Part shown: positions 1-8,644 of the stretch, one piece after another
Numbering within the stretch: the first letter of the stretch is position 1
Layout: every line of letters begins with the position of its first letter
Source of the DNA: Bacteroidota bacterium
GTDB lineage: Bacteria; Bacteroidota; Rhodothermia; Rhodothermales; UBA10348
DNA: 45,380 nucleotides
Direction of reading: 5' to 3'
Assembly: GCA_029262835.1 (NCBI GenBank)
Contig: JAJCYQ010000073.1
Span: forward strand, 1 to 45,380
The notes under the pieces: model-generated
Databases searched by the model: none
Told to the model about the DNA's origin: nothing
The model's input: the letters and a program-made list of their open reading frames with translations, nothing else
Position numbers and translations under genes: made by a program

Positions 1-366
1 GCGCCGCGGGTGCCCTAAGACCAAATCACCGCCGCGCGCGCCCCAGGCTTTGGCCACCAACTCCGCTACGCCCCGGTCACGACCGCCATGGGCGAGGTGC
101 GCGTGGCCATGGGCGCCCTGTCGGGCGGCCTCACGTCGCTGTGGGAAGGGCGCCGGTTCATCACGTCCGACGAATCGAGCTGGCTCGCCGGATACCACGT
201 GATGGAGGCCGATCTGCGTGCTAGCGGAGACCTCCTCGGTTCGCGCACGTCGCTCTGGCTTCGCATCCACAATATCACAGATACCGCATACGAAAGCATG
301 CGCCTGTATCCCATGCCCCCCAGGCACATACAGGTGGGTATCCACATCCGAAATAACGCACCATGA
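1..366 (+). CDS. TonB-dependent outer-membrane receptor, C-terminal fragment (BtuB-like)
   Basis: This is the last part of an outer-membrane beta-barrel receptor that imports a ligand with TonB energy; the 5' part lies outside the window. The readable frame runs from base 19. It contains the motif GHQLRYAP, then alternating amphipathic strands, and it closes with a terminal strand (NITDTAYESMRLYPMPPRHIQ) typical of BtuB/CirA-type receptors. An in-frame TAA sits at 16-18. One base back, frame 3 reads AAGAL, and joining it to DQITAARAPGF would give a natural barrel sequence, so a one-base shift near 17 (real or sequencing) is likely. The stop overlaps the next start as ATGA, so the two genes are translationally coupled. 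The downstream beta-propeller lipoprotein hints at cobalamin or a similar cofactor as ligand, but the substrate is not shown by the sequence. Confidence 0.75.
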
Positions 367-1484
367 GACATACCAGGCTCCCCTTCAGACTTGCACTTTT
401 TCTTTTTCTCGTACTCTCCGTTGCGGCGTGCGACCTTTCCGACTCGGATGCGGGCAGCGCTCGGCCCGATGTCGTGGTCGGCAACGGCGGTAACTTCTCG
501 GACCAGAACGGATCGGTCAGCCTTGTCGATCGGGAAGCCGGTACCGTCACATCCGGCGCCGATCTGGGCGGGTTCGTGCAGGGGCTGGAGGTACATGAGG
601 GGCGACTCCATGTCCTCATCAACACGTTTTCAGAGGGCCGCGTGGACGTGTTCGAGCGGCAGAATGGCGCGCTGGAGCGCGTGGGACAGTGGACTGGACT
701 GACGGCGCCGCGCGACGTGGCATTTTTTGAGGGGCTGGCCTACGTCACGGGCTTCGTATTTGGCGCGCCGGGAAGTGTTCAGATCGTCGATCCTGAAACG
801 GGTGCGGTCCAGGGGGACGTCTCGGTTGGAGAGGTTCCGGAGGGTATTCTTGCGGTCGATTCGGGGCTGCTCGTAGCCAACAACGGAGTGCTCGGGGCAG
901 GCCGGACGCTGAGTCACATCCGTGCGGCGGACCAGTCCGTGACGTCCATCCAGGTGCCGTGCGACGGACCCCGGGATCTGGCGCGTGTGCCGGGCGAGAG
1001 GATTGTCGTCGTGTGTACGGGAAAGACCGTCTTCAATGACGACTTCTCGGCCGTTCTTGAGCAGACTGGCGGTCGTCTGCTGCTCCTTGATGGGCGCTCA
1101 TTTGACATTCTGGGCGAAGCGGATTTGCCGGAGCAGGCCGGGAGCGCGAATGGCACGGCGACGCTCGCGGCGGCACCGGCGTCCGATGAGGTGTTCGTGA
1201 CGCTGACAGATGGCAGCATCCAGTCGGCTTCGGTAAATGGCCTGGCGTCCGGCCTGCTCTCGGTCCGCATTGTGCCCGATGCGGCCGATGGCGTAACCGG
1301 GACGAGCGGCGTAGCCTATGACGCGGACCGGGATGTGCTGCTCGTCGGGCGGTTGGCGCGCGCCGCGGGGGGCGGCTTTCCTGACTTCACGGCGGCCGGC
1401 GAGCTGCATGAAGTAACGCGTACGGGTGCGGTCACATCCCGCTTTACGGTTGGACCCGCCCCGTCGGCCGTCGCCCTCTTCTGA
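363..1484 (+). CDS. Beta-propeller lipoprotein, DUF5074/YncE-like, possibly BtuG-like
   Basis: A 373-residue surface or periplasmic lipoprotein. The N-terminus has a basic start, a hydrophobic core and a lipobox ending VAAC, so Cys23 would be lipidated. The rest is blade-like: repeated short strands with motifs such as GNGGNFSDQNGSVSLVD, GLAYVTG and GGRLLLLDG, as in seven-bladed YncE/DUF5074 propellers. In Bacteroides, BtuG is a propeller lipoprotein that sits on BtuB and captures cobalamin (established knowledge). Here the gene follows a BtuB-like receptor with a 4-base overlap, so a capture role for that receptor is a reasonable inference. No signature residue proves the ligand, and a generic propeller lipoprotein is the alternative. 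Confidence 0.65.
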   Translation: MRHTRLPFRLALFLFLVLSVAACDLSDSDAGSARPDVVVGNGGNFSDQNGSVSLVDREAGTVTSGADLGGFVQGLEVHEGRLHVLINTFSEGRVDVFERQNGALERVGQWTGLTAPRDVAFFEGLAYVTGFVFGAPGSVQIVDPETGAVQGDVSVGEVPEGILAVDSGLLVANNGVLGAGRTLSHIRAADQSVTSIQVPCDGPRDLARVPGERIVVVCTGKTVFNDDFSAVLEQTGGRLLLLDGRSFDILGEADLPEQAGSANGTATLAAAPASDEVFVTLTDGSIQSASVNGLASGLLSVRIVPDAADGVTGTSGVAYDADRDVLLVGRLARAAGGGFPDFTAAGELHEVTRTGAVTSRFTVGPAPSAVALF

Positions 1485-1498
1485 AAACAAGCCCCATC

Positions 1499-1717
1499 AT
1501 GCGAATAGATCGCTGCGTATGTCACAACGTATTTTTTTCGGCGCTGGCCGACACGGCGCGCAGGAATGAATGCGAGTCGCTGGAGCAGCTCATGTCGTGC
1601 GCGAGCTTCGGTCAGGGGTGTGGCTATTGCCATGCCTATGTTGAACAGATGCTCGAGACGGGAGAGACGGTGTTTACCGAGCTCCTGCCCCGCCGTCAGC
1701 CCTGGAAACGCTCCTGA
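1499..1717 (+). CDS. Small BFD-like [2Fe-2S] protein
   Basis: A 72-residue protein with the cysteine pattern of bacterioferritin-associated ferredoxin-like [2Fe-2S] domains: Cys-x-Cys near the start (C6, C8) and a later GQGCGYC motif about 35 residues on. Such domains bind one 2Fe-2S cluster with four cysteines and act in electron transfer, for example in iron release from bacterioferritin. It starts 14 bases after the propeller lipoprotein stop and is probably co-transcribed with it. Its last 22 bases overlap, tail to tail, the end of the permease gene on the other strand. The extra cysteine in SCASFG may be the third ligand or may be spare. The partner protein is unknown. Confidence 0.65.
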   Translation: MRIDRCVCHNVFFSALADTARRNECESLEQLMSCASFGQGCGYCHAYVEQMLETGETVFTELLPRRQPWKRS

Positions 1718-3795
1718 AGCATGGAAATGCCGTCCGGCTCGCCGATCACTGTCAGCCGATCGTCTTTCTCAAGCACGGTGTTTGCACCCGGGACGGCGCT
1801 CTGCGTGCCGCGGCGAATGAGCGCCACGATCGTGCCCGTCGGGAATCCGGCCTCGCGCAGGGGGCGGCCAACAAGTTCGGCTGTCTTGCCGCGTCCGTCG
1901 ATCGTGAGCGTGAAGTAGCGGTCGTGGCGCAGCAGCGTTTCGCGCAGTTCCTGATCGCCGCCGGCCGCCTTCCACTGCTCCAGGAAATCCGTCTCGTCTA
2001 TGCGGCCAGCGATGTTGGCCAGCGTTCGAAGGTGCTTTCCGGGCGGGGTTTCCGGGCTGACAAGAAAGAAAATCGCGTGTACCGGATCCTTCTTCTGATC
2101 GCTCGCCAGGTCAAGGCCGTGTCGGGAGCGGACCATGAGCAGGCGCGGCTCGTCAATGCTTGCAAGGCGCTGATGAGGAAGAGCGGCGCCCTGGCTTACC
2201 GGCGTGAGCCCATAGGCATACCCTTCCATGAAGTTGGCAGCCAATTCCCTGGACGTCAAAGGCACGTGGGGAGCCAGGAGGTCGGAGGCGCGCGCCACGA
2301 TGTCCTCGTAGTCCACGGGTTCGTCCAGGTCGAGTACGATAGCGTCGGTGACGAGCTTTTCGAAGGGCGATTCATCCGTAATACCTTTCTCCTTCAGAAT
2401 GGAGCGCAGTTCGCCGTCAAGGCCCTCGTAACGGTACTGTCCGAGCCGGGCGAACAGGTGGTATATCGCGCCTTCGCGCTCGACCTTGATGTTGTCCCGG
2501 ACGTAATAGCGGTACCAGACGATTCCAAGAAGGACTATTCCGAGACTGACCACGATGGCCAACCACCCCATCTGACTGATGAGAATGAACGGTGTTATGA
2601 CCCCCACGATCTGCACCCACGGATAAAGCGGGCTCCGGTAGCCAGGCACGTACGATGGTATATGGCTTTCGCGCATTACGATCACCGCCACGTTTACGAG
2701 CGAGAATATGAGCAGTTGGAATGCACTGGCCAGTTTGGCGATTCCCTGGACGTCCAGCGCAACGATCACAAAAACCATCAACGCTGACGTAATGACAATG
2801 GCCCGCGTCGGCGTGCCAAAACGACCTATGGTCGCCAGGCGCGGAGTGACCAGATTATCGCGTGCCATGGCGAGCGGATACCGCGAGGCCGACATGATAC
2901 CCGCGTTTCCGGTGGAGGCGAACGCCGCAACGGCCGCAATCACGATGATCAACAGACCGATGGGCGATGGCAGCCAGTCGAAAAAGCTCTCCGCCGCGGT
3001 AGCGACGGGGGTCAGATCACTTCGGAGTTCATTTGCATCCAGAACAGCGACCATGATAAACACGCCCACGACATAGATGAACGTGGCCGTGGCGAGCGAG
3101 AGCATCATGCCGAGCGGAATATTGCGATCCGGGTTACGAACCTCTTCGGCAACGCTCGAGACCTTTGTAAGCCCGGCGTAGGACACGAACACAAGTCCGA
3201 CGGTTGCCAGAAGGCCGCTCGTTCCAAAGGGCGCAAACGGCGTGAACTGACGAGAAAGCGTCTCATTTCCGAGCGAAAAAACTTCCGCGAGTCCCTGCAC
3301 AATGAAGAAGGACAACACGCCGACCATGATGATGACCAGAATGCGTTGCAGTCCACTGGTCTCCTTCGCCCCCATGATATTCAGTGCGGCGAACATTACC
3401 GTAAGCGCCACGGCCAATGGTTTGACGGGTATGTCCACGAAAAACACCAGGTAGGCTCCCATCCCGACGAGCGCAAAGGAGCTTTTCAGTACCAGCGCGA
3501 GCCACGTGCCCATACCTCCGATTGTGCCCGCCATGGGGCCCAGGCTGCGATCCAGGAAATAGTACGTGCCTCCTGCGCGTGGCATGGCCGTACTCAGTTC
3601 GGCCTTCGACAGCATGGCTGGCAGAATCAATATGCCTGCAATCAGATATGCGAGCACGGTGGATGGTCCTGCACTGGCGGTGGCAATCCCGGGCAACAGG
3701 AAAAACCCCGAGCTGAACATGGCACCCGTGCAGATGGCATAGACGTCGAACAGGCGGAGGTCCTTCTTGAGCTTCTCCTTGGGCAGTTTGGGCAT
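1696..3795 (-). CDS. APC-family amino-acid permease with C-terminal EIIA-like and RCK_C domains
   Basis: A 699-residue inner-membrane transporter of the amino acid-polyamine-organocation family. The start is MPKLPKEKLKKDLRLFDVYA at 3795, chosen because it precedes the usual APC helix 1 (AICTGAMFSSGFFLLPG); a longer frame from 3876 reads into low-complexity sequence. About twelve hydrophobic helices fill residues 15-425. Residues about 480-610 resemble a PTS EIIA type-2 domain with a GAALPHQR motif where the phospho-histidine would lie. Residues about 625-695 resemble the TrkA/RCK C-terminal ligand-binding domain (ELVGRPLREAGFPTGTIVALIRRG). The cytoplasmic tail therefore probably senses a nucleotide or a phosphorylation state to gate transport. 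Substrate unknown. It is convergent with the ferredoxin gene. Confidence 0.85.
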   Translation of the reverse strand: MPKLPKEKLKKDLRLFDVYAICTGAMFSSGFFLLPGIATASAGPSTVLAYLIAGILILPAMLSKAELSTAMPRAGGTYYFLDRSLGPMAGTIGGMGTWLALVLKSSFALVGMGAYLVFFVDIPVKPLAVALTVMFAALNIMGAKETSGLQRILVIIMVGVLSFFIVQGLAEVFSLGNETLSRQFTPFAPFGTSGLLATVGLVFVSYAGLTKVSSVAEEVRNPDRNIPLGMMLSLATATFIYVVGVFIMVAVLDANELRSDLTPVATAAESFFDWLPSPIGLLIIVIAAVAAFASTGNAGIMSASRYPLAMARDNLVTPRLATIGRFGTPTRAIVITSALMVFVIVALDVQGIAKLASAFQLLIFSLVNVAVIVMRESHIPSYVPGYRSPLYPWVQIVGVITPFILISQMGWLAIVVSLGIVLLGIVWYRYYVRDNIKVEREGAIYHLFARLGQYRYEGLDGELRSILKEKGITDESPFEKLVTDAIVLDLDEPVDYEDIVARASDLLAPHVPLTSRELAANFMEGYAYGLTPVSQGAALPHQRLASIDEPRLLMVRSRHGLDLASDQKKDPVHAIFFLVSPETPPGKHLRTLANIAGRIDETDFLEQWKAAGGDQELRETLLRHDRYFTLTIDGRGKTAELVGRPLREAGFPTGTIVALIRRGTQSAVPGANTVLEKDDRLTVIGEPDGISMLQERFQG

Positions 3796-3902
3796 GCGGG
3801 CAGCTGTAGGTGAGCGGACGGTGCGCAGGCCGATGGCCTGTTGGTGGAACAGCGTGGGAGCGGGGGCATTTCCCACAGTGGTTGCAACGAACCAAGATAC
3901 GC

Positions 3903-5972
3903 ATGAACCGGGTCGTCAGAATCGGATGTGACGCTACAGGCGACGGCATGTTGCCGCCCGTGCTGCAGATGGGCCTGGTTCTGGCATTCGCGACCTTTTT
4001 TCCACTATCCCCTCTTCCACTATCCCCTCTTCCGCTCGCCGCGCAGTCGCTTGCTACGCCGTTGCACACGAGGCAGTCGCTCGTCGCGCCGCCTCACACC
4101 GCCCGCGCCCCGGTGGCGAGTAGCGGCCTGGCCGACCTGTTTGACGTCACGTGGTATGATCTGGACCTGGATGTGGATCGTGCCCGCGCTGCTCAGCAGC
4201 AGGAAATCCGGGGCCGCGTCGTCATCCACGGCCGGGCCGCCATGGCGCTCGATTCCATCCGTCTTGACCTGGCATCGAATATGGTCGTCTCGAGCGTCGA
4301 CAAAGCCACCGGTGGCGCACCGCTCGAATTTCGTCACGAATCGGATGTCCTCTGGATACGGTTGGCTGTGGCGCCGCAGGAAGAGGTCCAGATAGCCGTC
4401 TCGTGGACTGGAACGCCTGTTCCAACCGGTTTCGAGTCGTGGGCATCGGGCACGCGCCTGGGCGAGCCATGGTACTGGACACTCAGCGAACCGTACGGGG
4501 CACGCTCGTGGTGGCCAGCCGACGACCACCCGGCCGATCGCGCCGATTCCGCGCGGGTCCGCGTGCGACTGCCGGTGCCAACACGCGTCGGGTCGAACGG
4601 TCTGTTGACCTCGCACGAAGAGCACGGCGACGGAACGGCGACCTGGGAGTGGACGCATGGCTACCCCATTGCACCGTATTTGATTTCAGTCGCAGCGGGA
4701 ACGTACGACGTGTATGAGCAGCGCTACGAACGTCCGGATTCCCTGGCCGCCGAACTGGGGTCCCTGTCACTGCCAGTCGTGCACTATGCCTACGCCGGAT
4801 CTGACGCATTCGAAGGAATCGACGCGTTCTCGGGCTGGAAGCGCGTCCTGGACGTGTTTCCGGAGCTGGAGTGGTGGTATGGCGCCTATCCCTATCCGGA
4901 CGAGAAATACGGCCATGCGCACGTCACGTTTGGCGGAGGCATGGAGCATCAGACCATGAGCTCGATGGGCAACATCGGTCTCAATCTGGTGGTCCACGAA
5001 CTGGCGCACCAGTGGTTCGGAAATGCCCGCACGCTCGGCAGTTGGCGCGATCTCTGGCTGAATGAGGGTTTTGCCACGCAGGCCGAAATCCTGTATCTCG
5101 AGGCCCGGCAGCCGGCCTTCCGGAGTGAATACGAGTTCCTGCTTCCGCTCTACCGGGACCGCGCCCTGCGGGCCGAAGGGACGCTCACGCTGCAGGACAC
5201 CACGCATGTTGCCAGCATGTTTGCTTTCCCCCGGGTCTACGGCAAGGGGTTCATGGTGCTGCGCATGCTGCGCACGCTCCTTGGCGACGCGGCCTATCGG
5301 CGCGCGCTGAACGCGTACATGGATGAGGCCAGTCGCCCGGCAACCCCGGACGACTTCCAGCGCGCGCTCGAGACCGAGTCCGGCCTGGATCTTGCGCCGT
5401 TTTTCGACGCATGGATTCATACCGGATGGGGACATCCCGAGATCGACCATGACTGGCAGGTGGTATCGGGCGCCGGGGCCTGGGCCGTCGACCTCACCGT
5501 CCGGCAGGTGCAGCCGCTCGATGCATCGAACATACCGGCCTTTTTCATGCCATTGCCGGTCCGAATTGCGCTCGCGGACGGGCCAGCCGGATCTGCGGCC
5601 TTCGTCGACACGCTCCTCACCCTCACGCGCGAGACGGAGACGTTCCATATTTCACTCCCCGCCGAGCCGGTCTCGCTCGCGCTCGATCCCGAACGCCGAG
5701 CCCTCTGGGTCGATGCGGCCGCCGCGACATTTACCACCACCGAACCCGCTGCGCAGGAGCCCATGCTTGAGGTGTTTCCCAATCCGGCGAGGGATGTCAT
5801 TTCCGTGCGGGTCAATGCGCCCGGCGAGGTGCAGATTATCTCGATGCTCGGGCGCGTGGTCCTCAGGCAGCGGCTGCCGTCCGGCACGACGCGGCTCGAC
5901 CTGTCCCACCTGCCGTCTGGGACGTACGCCGTACGGTTCGGCTCCCGGATACGACCATTCAATCTTTATTAG
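3903..5972 (+). CDS. Secreted M1-family metallopeptidase (aminopeptidase) with T9SS sorting tail
   Basis: A 689-residue zinc aminopeptidase that trims N-terminal residues from peptides outside the cell. Zinc motif HELAHQW (H365, H369) is followed at the usual distance by LNEGFA, giving the third ligand. The exopeptidase motif normally read as GAMEN is GGGMEHQT here. The N-terminal beta-sandwich domain is at about residues 50-250. The last 75 residues form a type A T9SS sorting domain (FPNPARD, then GRVVLRQ, ending SGTYAVRF), so export and surface attachment by the type IX system are expected. Starts at 3903 and 3948 are both possible: the latter gives a cleaner signal peptide (MLPPVLQMGLVLAFATFF). 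A short repeat PLSPLPLSPLPL sits at the end of the signal peptide. No Shine-Dalgarno sequence is obvious. Confidence 0.88.
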   Translation: MNRVVRIGCDATGDGMLPPVLQMGLVLAFATFFPLSPLPLSPLPLAAQSLATPLHTRQSLVAPPHTARAPVASSGLADLFDVTWYDLDLDVDRARAAQQQEIRGRVVIHGRAAMALDSIRLDLASNMVVSSVDKATGGAPLEFRHESDVLWIRLAVAPQEEVQIAVSWTGTPVPTGFESWASGTRLGEPWYWTLSEPYGARSWWPADDHPADRADSARVRVRLPVPTRVGSNGLLTSHEEHGDGTATWEWTHGYPIAPYLISVAAGTYDVYEQRYERPDSLAAELGSLSLPVVHYAYAGSDAFEGIDAFSGWKRVLDVFPELEWWYGAYPYPDEKYGHAHVTFGGGMEHQTMSSMGNIGLNLVVHELAHQWFGNARTLGSWRDLWLNEGFATQAEILYLEARQPAFRSEYEFLLPLYRDRALRAEGTLTLQDTTHVASMFAFPRVYGKGFMVLRMLRTLLGDAAYRRALNAYMDEASRPATPDDFQRALETESGLDLAPFFDAWIHTGWGHPEIDHDWQVVSGAGAWAVDLTVRQVQPLDASNIPAFFMPLPVRIALADGPAGSAAFVDTLLTLTRETETFHISLPAEPVSLALDPERRALWVDAAAATFTTTEPAAQEPMLEVFPNPARDVISVRVNAPGEVQIISMLGRVVLRQRLPSGTTRLDLSHLPSGTYAVRFGSRIRPFNLY

Positions 5973-5999
5973 TCGTCTTCCGTGAGCGTCACCTATATT

Positions 6000-6248
6000 T
6001 CACCGATCCCCTGGAATCGGTACAATGTTGCCCATGCAATCCACTGTCTGTCCCGGCTCGGGCCGCTGGGTCGGCGCATCGGACACAGGGAGCGGTGGCT
6101 CGCAGTCCTTGGGTACGTAATGGGAGTGGTTCCCGTGTGGCACCTCCATCCAGGGGTCGGAATTGAAGGCGCTCAGGGAGTCCATGAGGACAAAGAGTAG
6201 AAACAGGCCCAGAAGGGCCAGTAACCAGTACCGGGTTTTTCCAGGCAT
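6000..6248 (-). CDS. Small single-pass membrane protein, conserved unknown
   Basis: An 82-residue protein: MPGKTRYW, one strong transmembrane segment (LLALLGLFLLFVLMDSL), then a short soluble tail with EVPHGNHSHYVPKDCEP and ending in MGNIVPIPGD. The Pro/His-rich tail is the kind of sequence seen in short conserved proteins of this bacterial group (from memory), and composition supports coding despite its size. The ATG at 6248 is preferred over an upstream start at 6338 because the extra residues are basic and disordered and overlap the TonB receptor. The start codon overlaps the divergent receptor start within one CATG. Function unknown; the histidines and cysteines could bind metal, which is a guess. 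Confidence 0.55.
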   Translation of the reverse strand: MPGKTRYWLLALLGLFLLFVLMDSLSAFNSDPWMEVPHGNHSHYVPKDCEPPLPVSDAPTQRPEPGQTVDCMGNIVPIPGDR

Positions 6249-8619
6249 GATCAGATACACAGGCAGTAAATGGATCCACACGCCGAGAAGGCGCCGGGTG
6301 TTCCTTTGCCTGCTGGTGGCCGGGTGGTTCCTGTCCATGATTTCACCAGCGCTTTCTGGCGCTTCACATACCGTCCGCGCGCAGGAGGTGCCCGATCCAA
6401 CACCGGCCTATACCGTCCGGGGGGTGGTTCGTGACGCCGATTCCGGGGGTACACTTCCCGGTGCCAACGTGATCCTGACCGACAGCCTGGGCCAGGCAGC
6501 GGCCGCGGCTTCCACAGGAGAGGACGGTCGGTACGCGCTGCGCGTCGCGGCGCCGGGACGCTACATCGTTCGCGCCACCTTTATCGGATATGCTGCGCAT
6601 AAGCGCACACTGACGGTCACCACCGAGAACACGACGCACGACATTCGGCTTCGCGCCGTGGCGGCCTTCCTGGACGAAGTAGTAATCGAGATGGCCGCCC
6701 GGAACGAGGAAAATTTCTCTGCGGGGCTCACGCGGGTCGATGCCCAGGACCTGCGGCGCGTCCCTACACCGGACGTGACGTTCGACCTGGCCGGATACCT
6801 TCAGACGCGCCCCGGCGTCGTAACGACGGGAGATCGTGGTGGGGGGCTGTTCATCCGGGGCGGGACGCCCACGCAGAACCTGATACTGCTCGACGGTATG
6901 CCTGTTTTCCAACCGTTCCACATCGTGGGGTTCTTCAGTGCCTTTCCAGCCGACAATATTGCCTGGGCCGATGTATACGCAGGTGGGTTTCCGGCGCAGT
7001 TCGGCGGTCGTATTTCTTCCGTCGTTGATATCACAACACGAAATGGCGATACCAGCGAGTACCAGGCATCGGCGTCCATTGCCCCCTTCCTGAGCGGCGT
7101 GCGCCTTGAAATACCCATGGCACGGGAACGGGCATCGCTCGTCGTGTCGCTCCGCGAATCGGTGATCGACATCGTATCGGAAGACCTGCTCGGCGAGGAC
7201 CTGCCGTTCCGTTTCGGTGACCGCTTTGCCAAATTCCACGGTCATCTGAACAGCACCTCATCGGTAAGCGTGACCATGCTCCAGACGTTCGATGAGGGCA
7301 ACCTGGACAGTTCCGACAGTGAACTCTCCCGCCGGTCGACGTGGAAGAATGATGCCTATGGAGCCCGGTACAGGTACATCCCGCCGGAGTCGGCCGTGAT
7401 GACGGAGATCATGTTCTACTACTCCCGACTCCGGAGTCGATTCCGGGCAACACCGGAGGATCTGCGCACTTCGGACATCGATGACCTGTCCATGAAATTC
7501 GATTTCGTGTACCTGCTCGGGCTTTCTGAAATCCGTTTCGGCATGTTCGGAACGGCCAACTCGTTCAGTTTCGATACCGGACGCAACAACCGGGCAAACA
7601 ACGGGGGCATGTCGAGCGGTGGGATGTTTTTCCAGACGCGTATTGCGCTCTCGGACGCCGTTCGCATTGAGCCGGGCGTGCGTATGGAGGCTTTCTCGCG
7701 CGGCCAGGGGACGTCGCTCTCGCCTCGGCTGAGAGCGTCCTGGCAGGTAGGTGGCGTAGGAGCGCGGCATCGCCTCAGTGCAGCCTGGGGCATGTACAAA
7801 CAGCAACTCGTCGGTCTCACCCGGGAGCAGGATATCTCCGACGTGTTTACGACCTGGACTCCCTCGCCCGATTCGGACCGGGTACCCGGCGCGACGCATC
7901 TCATACTGGGATGGCAGGGCGTGGCGGCGTCCTGGTTGGAGTTTTCGGTGGAGACCTACCGTAAATGGCTGAGCAATATCGCCTGGCCGGTGACGACCAG
8001 TGAACTGAACAGCCTCCCGGCGGCATCGAGGGTCGAGGGAACGGCGGAAGGCGTCGATGTCGGGGTATCCATACGGACGTCCCGGTACGGCGTGGATGTA
8101 GGCTACAGCCTCGCGCGCGTAGAGTACCGGCGCGATGCGCAGTTTTCGCGCAACTTTTTCCCGACAGGGCTGACGGAAACCATCCGCGTTGGTGCGGCCA
8201 CGTTCAATCCGCCACATGACAGGCGCCACCAGATCAACGCCACAGGGCGCTACGAAACGGATGGGTGGGCACTTTCGGCGCGCTGGCAATTCGGAACAGG
8301 CCTGCCCTTCACGCCGCTCAATGGGTTTTTCACGAGCGTTCCGGTGTCCAATCCTCAGTCCTCCACGCACCTGGACGAAGAGGGACGCACCTTCATTTCG
8401 CAGGGCGACCTCTTCACCAGCAGGCAGCCCACCTACCACAGACTCGACCTGACAGCCGAGCGCGTGCTGCGCCGGGCGGCCGCAGATATCACGCTCCAGG
8501 GGGGGCTGATCAACGTATACGACCGCGAAAACCTGTTTGAGTACAGCATATTCAGCGGCAGCCGGATTGACCAGTTGCCCCTTATTCCCACATTCGGTGT
8601 CCGAATTGACCTGCGCTGA
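6247..8619 (+). CDS. TonB-dependent receptor with CarboxypepD_reg-like domain (first of two)
   Basis: A 790-residue outer-membrane receptor. Start MIRYTGSKWIHTPRRRR at 6247 gives a basic n-region followed by a hydrophobic signal (VFLCLLVAGWFLSM). Residues about 55-140 are a carboxypeptidase-regulatory-like beta-sandwich (VRGVVRDADSGGTLPGANV, then GEDGRYALRV, FIGYAAHKRTL). The plug follows with GDRGGGLFIRGGTPTQN, LILLDGMPVFQPFHIVGFFSAFP and YAGGFPAQFGGRISSVVD, then the 22-strand barrel ending FGVRIDLR. It is followed directly by a DUF4249 lipoprotein, the usual partner of this receptor subgroup. The next gene pair (9583-12761) is a paralogous copy. Ligand unknown. Confidence 0.9.
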   Translation: MIRYTGSKWIHTPRRRRVFLCLLVAGWFLSMISPALSGASHTVRAQEVPDPTPAYTVRGVVRDADSGGTLPGANVILTDSLGQAAAAASTGEDGRYALRVAAPGRYIVRATFIGYAAHKRTLTVTTENTTHDIRLRAVAAFLDEVVIEMAARNEENFSAGLTRVDAQDLRRVPTPDVTFDLAGYLQTRPGVVTTGDRGGGLFIRGGTPTQNLILLDGMPVFQPFHIVGFFSAFPADNIAWADVYAGGFPAQFGGRISSVVDITTRNGDTSEYQASASIAPFLSGVRLEIPMARERASLVVSLRESVIDIVSEDLLGEDLPFRFGDRFAKFHGHLNSTSSVSVTMLQTFDEGNLDSSDSELSRRSTWKNDAYGARYRYIPPESAVMTEIMFYYSRLRSRFRATPEDLRTSDIDDLSMKFDFVYLLGLSEIRFGMFGTANSFSFDTGRNNRANNGGMSSGGMFFQTRIALSDAVRIEPGVRMEAFSRGQGTSLSPRLRASWQVGGVGARHRLSAAWGMYKQQLVGLTREQDISDVFTTWTPSPDSDRVPGATHLILGWQGVAASWLEFSVETYRKWLSNIAWPVTTSELNSLPAASRVEGTAEGVDVGVSIRTSRYGVDVGYSLARVEYRRDAQFSRNFFPTGLTETIRVGAATFNPPHDRRHQINATGRYETDGWALSARWQFGTGLPFTPLNGFFTSVPVSNPQSSTHLDEEGRTFISQGDLFTSRQPTYHRLDLTAERVLRRAAADITLQGGLINVYDRENLFEYSIFSGSRIDQLPLIPTFGVRIDLR

Positions 8620-8644
8620 CAACATACCGTGTGCTCCTCGAGGC

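Noticed and set aside
1924-2787. 287-codon plus-strand frame within the permease gene
   Set aside because: Antisense shadow of the EIIA/RCK_C-containing region.
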